Part shown: positions 1-6,222 of the stretch, piece by piece
Layout: each line of letters starts with the position of its first letter
Position numbering within the stretch: the first letter of the stretch is position 1
Assembly (NCBI GenBank): GCA_023480765.1
Contig: JAMCWZ010000047.1
Coordinates: 1 to 7,373, forward strand
Length of the DNA: 7,373 bases
Source of the DNA: Nitrospirota bacterium
GTDB taxonomy: Bacteria; Nitrospirota_A; Leptospirillia; Leptospirillales; Leptospirillaceae
Direction of reading: 5' to 3'
Made by a program: the position numbers and the translations under genes
The notes under the pieces: generated by a model
What the model was told of the DNA's origin: nothing
What the model saw: only the letters and a program-made list of their open reading frames with translations
Databases searched by the model: none

Positions 1-64
1 TTTTTTGTGCGTCCGTCTCTTGTCCCGCCGCGTGCGGGAAATTTTCGTTTTTTGGATGGGCCAT
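1..64 (-). CDS. rpmF: 50S ribosomal protein L32, N-terminal part, with an apparent frameshift after codon 5
   Basis: L32 is a small basic protein of the large ribosomal subunit. The ATG at 64 has a strong ribosome binding site and follows the DUF177 gene, the usual partner of rpmF. Read as written, the frame gives MAHPKNENFPHAAGQETD, which is not L32-like. Dropping one A from the A6 run (positions 53-48 on the minus strand) gives MAHPKTKISRTRRDKRRTH followed by KK at the edge. That is a textbook L32 N-terminus (MAxPK-x(3)-S-x(2)-RRDKRRTH). The correct downstream frame has a TGA overlapping the ATG, so no alternative upstream start explains the shift. The likeliest cause is a one-base homopolymer error in the sequence or assembly. 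A real mutation is possible but less likely for a conserved ribosomal gene with a good ribosome binding site. The rest of the gene, including any zinc-binding cysteines, is outside the window. The basis is sequence plus family knowledge. Confidence 0.85.
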   Translation of the reverse strand, partial: MAHPKNENFPHAAGQETDAQK

Positions 65-115
65 CAAAAGCTCCTTCTGATTGTTCGCATTCCCGGACAG
101 CCCCTTTCGGTCCGG
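65..115 (-). promoter_or_regulatory. Leader of rpmF with strong ribosome binding site and inverted repeat
   Basis: This gap holds GAAGGAG (77-71), a strong Shine-Dalgarno element 6 bases before the rpmF ATG (64). Just upstream is a 6-base inverted repeat, CCGGAC/GTCCGG in transcript orientation, at 115-110 and 98-93 with an 11-base loop. It could form a small hairpin right after the DUF177 stop. There is no U-tract, so termination is unlikely. Any role in setting the L32 level is speculation. Confidence 0.45.
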
Positions 116-610
116 TCACCCGGGCCTGGGGCAGTGGCAAAGGCCCTTTTGGATATTTTCCCCGCACTCTGAACACAACCCTGCGCACGCTTCGGAGCAA
201 AGAGGATACTCCGGCAGGTCGGTGAGGACGACTTCCCGAACCCAGGGGACAAGGTCGATCAGACCACTGTCTCCGTATTGCTCGTGTTCGGGATAGGTGG
301 CTCCACCCTGCTTTCGGTGCAGAAAATGAGCATATTCGCTGACCGTTCCACGCGCGCAGAACTCTTCCAGACATCGTACGCACGTCACATTCAGCGCGTA
401 ATCGATCCGGGAGAAGACATTGACTTCCGTCCCGTGCCGACTGATCGTTCCTTCAATCCGGAGAGGTTCTCCCTGCAGGGAAGAATCTTCAAAAGCGCTC
501 ACGGACAAATGGACGGAAAACGATTGTTCCGGAGAACGTCGCTGGTCCGGGACCCGGTCGATCTGGAACCTGAGTTCCAGAACAGCTGATTCTATCGGCC
601 GATCATCCAC
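116..610 (-). CDS. DUF177 / YceD-family protein with C-terminal cysteine cluster
   Basis: Small cytosolic protein of the family found next to rpmF in most bacteria. In plants and E. coli the family is linked to 23S rRNA accumulation; the molecular role is not settled. The 164 residues show the family core CVRCLEEFC at 77-85. An acidic middle follows (EHEQYGDSGLIDLVPWVREVVLTDLP), matching the usual 'D-L-x-P-x-V-R-E-x-(I/V)-x-L-x-x-P' pattern. A C-terminal cluster has six cysteines (C138, C142, C146, C149, C158, C160) arranged as LCSEACAGLCSECG...CHC. That layout looks metal-binding, probably zinc; it is typical of non-enterobacterial members and missing in E. coli YceD. The GTG start at 610 lies 3 bases after the proS stop, with GGAG about 9 bases upstream inside the end of proS. 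This implies translational coupling. rpmF follows after 51 bases. Confidence 0.9.
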   Translation of the reverse strand: MDDRPIESAVLELRFQIDRVPDQRRSPEQSFSVHLSVSAFEDSSLQGEPLRIEGTISRHGTEVNVFSRIDYALNVTCVRCLEEFCARGTVSEYAHFLHRKQGGATYPEHEQYGDSGLIDLVPWVREVVLTDLPEYPLCSEACAGLCSECGENIQKGLCHCPRPG

Positions 611-613
611 GTG

Positions 614-1882
614 TCAAGACTCCGACAAGATCCCCTGAACCCTTGCCGACAGAAGCGCCGGTATGTCTCTCAGGGGAAGAACGAGTCTCTCTCCGGTCCG
701 GCGAATCTTGACCTCTCCATTTCCCTTGTCGACATGCCGGTCCCCAAGAATGACCTGAAAGGGAAACCCGCGCAAGTCCGCATCCTGGAATTTCATTCCC
801 GGACGGATTTCCCGGTCATCGAAATAGGCCTCTCCAGGCCACAGGGATTCAAGAGACTCCAGAAGCGAAAGGACTTCCCTGCGCTCCGACATTCCCGGCC
901 CCAAGGGCAAAACGGCTGTTCTGTAAGGAGCCATCGCCACCGGCCAGATGATTCCTTTGTCATCATGAGACTGCTCGATGGTTGCCGCCAGAATGCGGGA
1001 GACACCAATGCCATAGCAGCCCATGAAAAAAGGAACTTCCTTTCCGGCAGAATCCAGAAAAGTCGTTTCCATCGGAGCACTGTACTTATGGCCAAGATAG
1101 AACACATGTCCGACTTCGATCGCTGTCCGGCTTGTCAAAGCCGATCCGCAGACGGGACAGACCCTGGCATCCGGAGCCTTCTCGATATTGGACGCCCAGG
1201 AGCACTTTTCACACGTCACGACGGTGTCTTCTCCCGAGTCTGCCATGACCATGAATTCGTGCGAGAGATTTCCGCCGATCAGTCCGGAGTCCGCCTCCAC
1301 CATCCGGTGATCAAGACCGAGCCTCAGAAAGATTCTCCCATAGGCTTCCTGCATCCGGGCATAGATCTGACGGGCGTTTTCTTCGGACGCGCTAAAAGAA
1401 TAGGCATCTTTCATGATGAACTCCCGCCCCCGGAGTATTCCGAAACGGGGCCGGCGTTCGTCCCGAAATTTCGTCTGGATTTGGTAGGCGAGAAAAGGCA
1501 GTTGTCTGTAGGACCGGATGATCTGGGAAACAAGATCCGTAATCACTTCCTCATGGGTCGGCCCAAGGGCGAAGGCACGTTCGTGCCTGTCATGGAGCCG
1601 GAAAAGCTCCGGACCATACGCCTGCCAGCGTCCTGTTTTTTCCCAGAGATCGGACGGCTGGAGGGCCGGAAGGAGAACTTCCTGTCCTCCTGCGGAATTC
1701 ATTTCCTCACGAATAATCGACTCGACCTTCCGGAGAGCCCGGACAGCCATGGGCAAATAAGAATACACCCCACCGGCAAGTTTTCGAACAAACCCTGCAC
1801 GGAGCATCAGCCGGTGGCTGACGACCTCCGCTTCGGCCGGTTCTTCATGGAGAGTCTGGACCGGGTCGCATGACGCCTTCAA
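614..1882 (-). CDS. proS: Prolyl-tRNA synthetase, short form lacking the INS editing domain
   Basis: Class II aminoacyl-tRNA synthetase that charges tRNA-Pro with proline in the cytosol. The TTG start at 1882 aligns exactly with the family N-terminus (M-K-A-S-C-D-P-V-Q-T against the usual MRxSxxxIPT). It has an AAAGGA site 6 bases upstream, just after the ispG stop. Motif 1 lies around 49-74. The proline-binding GPTHEE is at 108-112. Motif 2, FRDERRPRFGILRGREFIMKD, spans about 139-159, and motif 3, GIGVSRILAATIEQ, 291-304. The C-terminal anticodon-binding domain covers about 320-415, with DDREIRPGMKF and VILGDRHVD. The usual bacterial protein is about 570 residues, with a roughly 180-residue INS domain between motifs 2 and 3. 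Here the protein is 422 residues: GGNLSHEFMV (203-212) runs through a short linker with CEKC (224-227) and CPVC (242-245) straight into IEVGHVFYLG (255-264). Editing of Ala-tRNA-Pro is therefore probably absent in cis. The four cysteines may bind zinc (inference). Confidence 0.96.
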   Translation of the reverse strand: MKASCDPVQTLHEEPAEAEVVSHRLMLRAGFVRKLAGGVYSYLPMAVRALRKVESIIREEMNSAGGQEVLLPALQPSDLWEKTGRWQAYGPELFRLHDRHERAFALGPTHEEVITDLVSQIIRSYRQLPFLAYQIQTKFRDERRPRFGILRGREFIMKDAYSFSASEENARQIYARMQEAYGRIFLRLGLDHRMVEADSGLIGGNLSHEFMVMADSGEDTVVTCEKCSWASNIEKAPDARVCPVCGSALTSRTAIEVGHVFYLGHKYSAPMETTFLDSAGKEVPFFMGCYGIGVSRILAATIEQSHDDKGIIWPVAMAPYRTAVLPLGPGMSERREVLSLLESLESLWPGEAYFDDREIRPGMKFQDADLRGFPFQVILGDRHVDKGNGEVKIRRTGERLVLPLRDIPALLSARVQGILSES

Positions 1883-1895
1883 CGATTTTCCTTTC

Positions 1896-3029
1896 TCAGG
1901 AACGTCCCATGGCAGGATGCATCGGGAGTCCGTTTTTTCCGGCAGCGGGGATCTTTCCGTCGCGCATGTTCTGGGCCCTCGCCTCCACTTGCTGGATAAT
2001 GAATTCTTCGATGTCGGTATCCTTGATTTTTTTCACAACTTCCCCGTTCTCAAAATAAATACCGACACCCTGACCACCGGCAATGCCGAGGTCAGCCTCC
2101 TTCCCTTCTCCGATTCCATTCACCACGCAACCGAGAATGGACACATCCATCGTCTCCTTGATATGGGCGAGCCGTTCCTCCACCCTCTGGGCGATTCCCA
2201 CCACATCGATCTCAAGGCGCCCGCACGTCGGACAGGCGATCACATTCACACCTCTCTGACGGAGGTTCAGGGACTTCAGAATTCCCCATGCTACCTTGAC
2301 TTCCTCGACCGGATCCGCTGCCAGAGACACCCGGATGGTATCACCGATCCCGTGAGCGAGGAGATATCCCAGGCCGACAGCCGACTTGACGGTTCCCGAG
2401 AGAAGGGGGCCTGCTTCGGAGACCCCGATATGAAGAGGGTAGTCACACCGCTCGGACATCAGGGTATAGGCATCGATTGTATCCGGAACATTCGAAGCTT
2501 TCAGGGAAATCTTGATATCGTAGAATCCTTCTTTTTCAAGAAGCTGCACATGCCGCAGGGCGGACTCCACCATCGCCTCCGGCACAGGATGGCCATACTG
2601 CTCGAGAAGGTCTCTCTCCAGAGACCCCGCATTCACACCAATCCGGATCGGAAGACCTTTGTCCTTCATCCGGTCGACAATAGCCCGGACTTTTTCCTGG
2701 CTCCCGATATTTCCCGGGTTGATACGAATCGCGTCCACTCCCCCTTCCAGAACCTTGAGCGCCAGATGATAGTCAAAATGAATATCGGCAATCACAGGGA
2801 TCGGAGACTGTTTCCGGATCTTTCCGACCGCTTCGGCCGCCTCCATGTCCACGACAGCCAACCGGATGATCTCGCAGCCCACCGAGGCGAGCTTCTGGAT
2901 CTCTTCAAGAGTCGCCGGAATATTGCGCGTATCATTGACCGTCATGGACTGGACGGCCACAGGGGCACCATCACCAATCGGCACAGACCCGACCATGATC
3001 CGCCGCGTTTTCTTGCGTTCGATTTTCAT
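1896..3029 (-). CDS. ispG: 4-hydroxy-3-methylbut-2-enyl diphosphate synthase (IspG/GcpE)
   Basis: Iron-sulfur enzyme of the MEP pathway that reductively opens 2-C-methylerythritol cyclodiphosphate to HMBPP, using electrons from flavodoxin or ferredoxin. The 377 residues are close to the E. coli length (372), with no large insert, so this is the two-domain bacterial type. The N-terminal TIM-barrel includes VQSMTVNDT (26-34), ADIHFDYHLAL (81-91), IRINPGNIG (101-109) and GVNAGSLE (131-138). The C-terminal cluster domain has ACPTCGR at 265-271 (C266, C269) and LGCVVNGIGEGKEAD at 299-313 (C301 and E308). These three cysteines and the glutamate are the expected [4Fe-4S] ligands. The last 25 residues or so, rich in Gly, Pro and Lys, look like a loose tail. 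The ATG follows an AAGGAG site with 9 bases of spacing. The gene works downstream of dxr in the same transcript. It ends 13 bases before the proS start. Confidence 0.97.
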   Translation of the reverse strand: MKIERKKTRRIMVGSVPIGDGAPVAVQSMTVNDTRNIPATLEEIQKLASVGCEIIRLAVVDMEAAEAVGKIRKQSPIPVIADIHFDYHLALKVLEGGVDAIRINPGNIGSQEKVRAIVDRMKDKGLPIRIGVNAGSLERDLLEQYGHPVPEAMVESALRHVQLLEKEGFYDIKISLKASNVPDTIDAYTLMSERCDYPLHIGVSEAGPLLSGTVKSAVGLGYLLAHGIGDTIRVSLAADPVEEVKVAWGILKSLNLRQRGVNVIACPTCGRLEIDVVGIAQRVEERLAHIKETMDVSILGCVVNGIGEGKEADLGIAGGQGVGIYFENGEVVKKIKDTDIEEFIIQQVEARAQNMRDGKIPAAGKNGLPMHPAMGRS

Positions 3030-3055
3030 CTGTCCGCACTCCTTCCGAAAGTCTT

Positions 3056-3069
3056 CCCGGCGCGCCGGG
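3056..3069. repeat. Perfect 14-base palindrome between rseP and ispG
   Basis: The sequence CCCGGCGCGCCGGG is its own reverse complement and lies in the 62-base gap, the largest between full genes in the window. As RNA it could form a 5-pair GC stem with a CGCG loop, about 26 bases before the ispG start. It has no following U-tract, so it is not a standard terminator. It could modulate read-through, mRNA stability or ispG translation, or be a DNA-binding site; none of these is shown. Confidence 0.4.
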
Positions 3070-3091
3070 GATTCCGTTCTTCTCGTTTTCC

Positions 3092-4156
3092 CTATCGGGT
3101 TCCAAAAAGTCGCATGAGATCGTTATAAAAGGCAAAAACCATAATTGTCAGAAGAATGACAAAACCCACCTGCATCGATAACTCCCGGACCCTGATGGAA
3201 AGGGGCCGACGCAGGATGCCTTCGGCGGTCAGGAACAGCATATGGCCGCCGTCGAGGACAGGAACAGGCAACAGATTCATGACCCCCAGAGTGACACTGA
3301 TGAACCCCATGAAAATCAGGAGATTCACAACACCGGACTTGGCCGCTTTGGCGGACATCTGGGCGATCAGGATCGGGCCTCCCAGATTTTTCGAGGAGAT
3401 GGCTCCGGTCAGGATCTTGTAAAGCGATACAAACGTGATGCGGGTGACATTGACTGTCTTCAGGAATCCTTTTCCCAGTCCGTCGAAAATCCCGTAACGA
3501 ACCTGCCGTATCTCTCCCTGGGGCGCCACTCCGATTTTTCCCTGAGGAACCTTTTCTCCGTAGATATCGGATCCGATTTCCGTGCGGGGGACAATTTCAA
3601 TGGGCAAGGCCACATTTCCCCGCTTCACGATCACATGCAGGGTTTTTCCCGCCCGGGTTTCAATCTGTTTCCGGAGATCGTTCCAGGAGGAAAGAGGTGT
3701 TCCATTGACCGACAGAATTTTGTCTCCCGGCATCAGTCCCGCCATCTGGGCCGGCGACTTGGGAAGAACCTTTCCCACAACCGGTTCGAGAACCGGAATT
3801 CCGATCCAGAACACCGCGGTAAACAGAAAAAAAGCCAGGATAAAATTCGCAACGGGACCCGCAGCGGCAATGGCCATTCTTTTCGAAACAGGCAACGCCG
3901 AGAAGGAACGGTCCCGTTCCTCGGGACTCACCTGCTCCGGATCGTTTTCTCCGAGCATCTTGACGTACCCGCCCAGAGGGATCCAGGCCAGACGATATTC
4001 GGTTTCACCAACGGTCCGGGAGAAGATTTTTGGACCGAACCCGATGGAAAACTTTTCGATCTTGACGCCAAACTTTCTGGCGACAAGAAAATGCCCCATC
4101 TCATGAACAACGATGAGAACACCAATCACGAGAATAAATGATAAAACGGCTTCCAT
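3092..4156 (-). CDS. rseP: RIP metalloprotease RseP (site-2 protease family, one PDZ domain)
   Basis: Inner-membrane zinc protease that cuts transmembrane segments. In E. coli it cleaves the anti-sigma factor RseA and leftover signal peptides; the substrate here is unknown. The 354 residues show the family plan. An N-terminal membrane helix (about 4-17) runs into HEMGH at 18-22 (zinc ligands H18 and H22, catalytic E19). It is followed by the GFGPKIF and IPLGGYVKMLGE region (39-70). A second hydrophobic stretch spans 95-119. A single PDZ domain covers about 122-190, with AGLMPGDKILSVNG at 139-152. NLGGPILIA lies at 257-265, and the second metal motif NLLPVPVLDGGH at 294-305 carries D302. A final membrane helix spans about 329-344. 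E. coli RseP has two PDZ domains; one PDZ is common outside the gammaproteobacteria. The ATG is preceded by AAGGAGG with about 4 bases of spacing. The location between dxr and ispG is a frequent bacterial arrangement. Confidence 0.96.
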   Translation of the reverse strand: MEAVLSFILVIGVLIVVHEMGHFLVARKFGVKIEKFSIGFGPKIFSRTVGETEYRLAWIPLGGYVKMLGENDPEQVSPEERDRSFSALPVSKRMAIAAAGPVANFILAFFLFTAVFWIGIPVLEPVVGKVLPKSPAQMAGLMPGDKILSVNGTPLSSWNDLRKQIETRAGKTLHVIVKRGNVALPIEIVPRTEIGSDIYGEKVPQGKIGVAPQGEIRQVRYGIFDGLGKGFLKTVNVTRITFVSLYKILTGAISSKNLGGPILIAQMSAKAAKSGVVNLLIFMGFISVTLGVMNLLPVPVLDGGHMLFLTAEGILRRPLSIRVRELSMQVGFVILLTIMVFAFYNDLMRLFGTR

Positions 4157-4179
4157 GGGCCCTCCTTATATCCGTCCGG

Positions 4180-5361
4180 TCATGATACGCTGGCGACCTT
4201 GTGGTACGGAACCATCTCCTCGATCTTTTCCCCGGCCACCTTGCGGGCCCGGACGGAGGACAGCTGGATTTCCTCAAGGGAAAGGGCCGGATTTTCCGGA
4301 GCCTCTTCCAGCAAAAGCTCTTGTATCCTGGAGATCCCGTCGAACGGAATTTTCTTGTCCAGAAAAGCCTGAACGGCCAATTCGTTGGCGGCATTCAGCC
4401 AGATGGATGCCTGCCCTCCTTTTTCGAGAGCGCGAAAAGCGAAGCCGATGGAAGGAAAGGCCTCGTGATCCGGACGGTGAAAAGTCAACTGGGCAATTGC
4501 CGGAAAGTCGAGCGTCTTGACATCGAGGTCCAGACGATCCTCACCGGAAATGGCGTAACTGATCGGACCCCTCATATCGGGAGAACCCAGTTGGGCCAGA
4601 AACGACCCGTCCACAAACTCCACCATGGAATGGATGATACTCTGGCGATGCACAACGACCTCGATTTGGCGGGGGGAAAGGTCAAACAGCCATTTTGCTT
4701 CGATGATCTCGAGTCCCTTGTTCATGAGAGTCGCCGAATCGACCGTTATTTTTGGACCCATTTTCCAGGTCGGATGGTTCAGGGCCTCCTCCACGGTGAC
4801 AGACTGAAGCTCTTTTCGGGTCCGGCCGAACATGGGACCCCCCGAAGCCGTCAGAATCACCCTCCGGACCCGGGACCAGGGATGTCCCCTCATCGCCTGG
4901 TGAATCGCGCTGTGTTCCGAGTCAACCGGCATCAGGCGCGCCCCTTTGGCCTTTACTCTCCTCACAACAGCTTCCCCCCCCGCCACAAGGGTCTCCTTGT
5001 TTGCCAGGGCAATGACCCGGCCGGGGAGGATCCCTTCCCATGTGGGAGCGAGTCCTGCTTCGCCGACAATGGCCGAAAGGAGCACAGAGGCATCTGCACA
5101 GGCCGACACAGCGCATGCTCCATCGAGACCGGCGAGAACCCTGATTCCGGAACCCGCGAGAGCATCCCGGACCTCCGGGTAGATTTCATTCGCGACAGAG
5201 AGCATTTCCGGCCGAAATTCGCGAGCCTGCTCCATGGCGATCCCCGCATTTTTTCCGGCTGCCAGAGCCAAAACCCGAAACCGTCCCGGATGGGCACGAA
5301 CAATATCGAGGGTCGAACGACCGATGGAACCTGTCGAACCCAAGATGGACAAGGTGATCAT
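4180..5361 (-). CDS. dxr: 1-deoxy-D-xylulose 5-phosphate reductoisomerase
   Basis: Second enzyme of the cytosolic MEP pathway: it rearranges and reduces 1-deoxyxylulose 5-phosphate to 2-C-methylerythritol 4-phosphate using NADPH and a divalent metal. It is the known target of fosmidomycin. The start has two ATGs two codons apart, at 5367 and 5361. GGGGAGG (5375-5369) is only 1 base from the first but 7 from the second, so 5361 is chosen (393 residues). Counted from the 5367 ATG, the motifs are: NADPH-binding GSTGSIG at 10-16; LANKETLV at 121-128; metal-binding VDSEHSAIHQ with D149 and E151; the LTASGGPMFG loop at 172-181; and MNKGLEIIEAKW with N216, K217 and the third metal ligand E220. HRQSIIHSMVEF follows at 240-251. 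The length is normal and all key residues are present. The gene supplies precursors for uppS in the same transcript, and rseP follows after 23 bases. Confidence 0.97.
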   Translation of the reverse strand: MITLSILGSTGSIGRSTLDIVRAHPGRFRVLALAAGKNAGIAMEQAREFRPEMLSVANEIYPEVRDALAGSGIRVLAGLDGACAVSACADASVLLSAIVGEAGLAPTWEGILPGRVIALANKETLVAGGEAVVRRVKAKGARLMPVDSEHSAIHQAMRGHPWSRVRRVILTASGGPMFGRTRKELQSVTVEEALNHPTWKMGPKITVDSATLMNKGLEIIEAKWLFDLSPRQIEVVVHRQSIIHSMVEFVDGSFLAQLGSPDMRGPISYAISGEDRLDLDVKTLDFPAIAQLTFHRPDHEAFPSIGFAFRALEKGGQASIWLNAANELAVQAFLDKKIPFDGISRIQELLLEEAPENPALSLEEIQLSSVRARKVAGEKIEEMVPYHKVASVS

Positions 5362-5375
5362 CTGCATTCCTCCCC
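5362..5375 (-). promoter_or_regulatory. Ribosome binding site deciding the dxr start
   Basis: GGGGAGG occupies 5375-5369 in the short gap after cdsA. The first ATG (5367) is too close to it at 1 base, while the second ATG (5361) is 7 bases away. This favours a protein beginning M-I-T-L-S-I-L-G-S-T-G rather than M-Q-M-I-T. Confidence 0.65.
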
Positions 5376-5382
5376 GATCGGT

Positions 5383-6222
5383 CTAGAGCCACACACGGGA
5401 CGAATATCCTTCAAACAGCGCCAGGATGGCATAAAGAGCAACCGAATTGAACAAAAGACTGTCGATACGGTCAAGAACCCCTCCATGCCCCGGGATCATC
5501 GAACCGGAGTCCTTGATTCCGGCGGCTCGCTTGAACGCCGATTCGCACAAGTCTCCCACCTGGCCCCAGACGGAAATGAAAAGAGAGATGAAGACCGTCT
5601 CCTGCATCGAAATGGCCGGGAGAAAATACCGGTGCACCGAAAGTCCCCAGAACAATCCGCCAGCAACGCCAGCCAACGCTCCTTCCCATGTTTTTTTCGG
5701 AGAGAGGGCGGGAGAGAGTTTTTGACGCCCGAAAGACTTCCCGGCAACATAACCCAGAATATCCACAATCCAGGTCAGTCCCAGCAAGTAGATCACGAAA
5801 CCTTCCCCCCCGGGAAGACCGCGAAGGAGCAGGACCATTCCGACACCGGTCGGGATATACACCACACCGGTCAGAAGCAGGGGAAATCCTCCTGTCCGGT
5901 CCTGCTCGTCCCCCGAAAGAACCGATAGTGCCAGAAGGAGAATCAGGAGCATAAAAAAAAGGGACAGGAGAGTGTCCGGTGACAGGCGCCCGCGGGCCAT
6001 CTGTCCCAGACCCGCGATAACGAGGGCTCCTGCAAGAAGTGCCACCCTGGAGGAAAAGCGCTTCCAGGTGTCCGGAAACATCCGGTAGAACTCCCCCTGG
6101 GCAAGAAGGCCGATGACAATGGCCGGCAGAAAGAGGCCAACAACGCCGCCCCAATGGACAAGTGCAAGAATCACAGGAATCAGAATCAGGGCAGCCAGAG
6201 TCCGCTGTATCAGGTTTGTCAA
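5383..6222 (-). CDS. cdsA: Phosphatidate cytidylyltransferase (CDP-diglyceride synthase)
   Basis: Integral inner-membrane enzyme that converts phosphatidic acid and CTP to CDP-diacylglycerol, the precursor of all major bacterial phospholipids. The 279 residues are mostly hydrophobic, with apparent membrane segments near 8-24, 26-42, 58-72, 84-103, 114-134, 141-160, 182-193, 207-220 and 256-270. SPKKTWEG at 174-181 is a conserved loop motif. Residues 228-254 match the CDS family signature closely (S-x-F-K-R, then K-D-S-G, then P-G-H-G-G-V-x-D-R-x-D), including the metal-binding acidic pair. The start codon is TTG at 6222, overlapping the uppS stop as TTGA. No nearby in-frame ATG or GTG would fit the family N-terminus (QRTLAALILIP). 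Only a weak AAGGG-like element precedes it, so translation probably depends on uppS. The gene ends in TAG at 5385-5383, just before dxr. Confidence 0.96.
   Translation of the reverse strand: MTNLIQRTLAALILIPVILALVHWGGVVGLFLPAIVIGLLAQGEFYRMFPDTWKRFSSRVALLAGALVIAGLGQMARGRLSPDTLLSLFFMLLILLLALSVLSGDEQDRTGGFPLLLTGVVYIPTGVGMVLLLRGLPGGEGFVIYLLGLTWIVDILGYVAGKSFGRQKLSPALSPKKTWEGALAGVAGGLFWGLSVHRYFLPAISMQETVFISLFISVWGQVGDLCESAFKRAAGIKDSGSMIPGHGGVLDRIDSLLFNSVALYAILALFEGYSSRVWL

Noticed and set aside
47..53. A-AAA-AAC slippery heptamer in rpmF as a programmed -1 frameshift
   Set aside because: The heptamer is in the right phase, but a -1 shift gives RKFPARGG..., not L32. The L32 frame needs one base skipped (+1 direction), so a one-base insertion in the sequence is simpler.
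611..1873. 420-codon plus-strand open frame opposite proS
   Set aside because: It mirrors proS almost end to end, has no domain pattern, and lies opposite a fully convincing synthetase.
3056..3069. Rho-independent terminator after rseP
   Set aside because: The stem is GC-rich, but no U-tract follows on the minus strand, and ispG begins only 26 bases later with a good ribosome binding site.
1917..3128. 403-codon plus-strand open frame opposite ispG
   Set aside because: Antisense to ispG and the end of rseP, low-complexity basic composition, no supporting ribosome binding site or family motif.
4201..5928. 575-codon open frame on the plus strand
   Set aside because: It runs antisense through dxr and the end of cdsA, crosses their gene boundary, is rich in Arg, His and Pro, and has no recognisable motif. 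Codon bias on the minus strand explains it.
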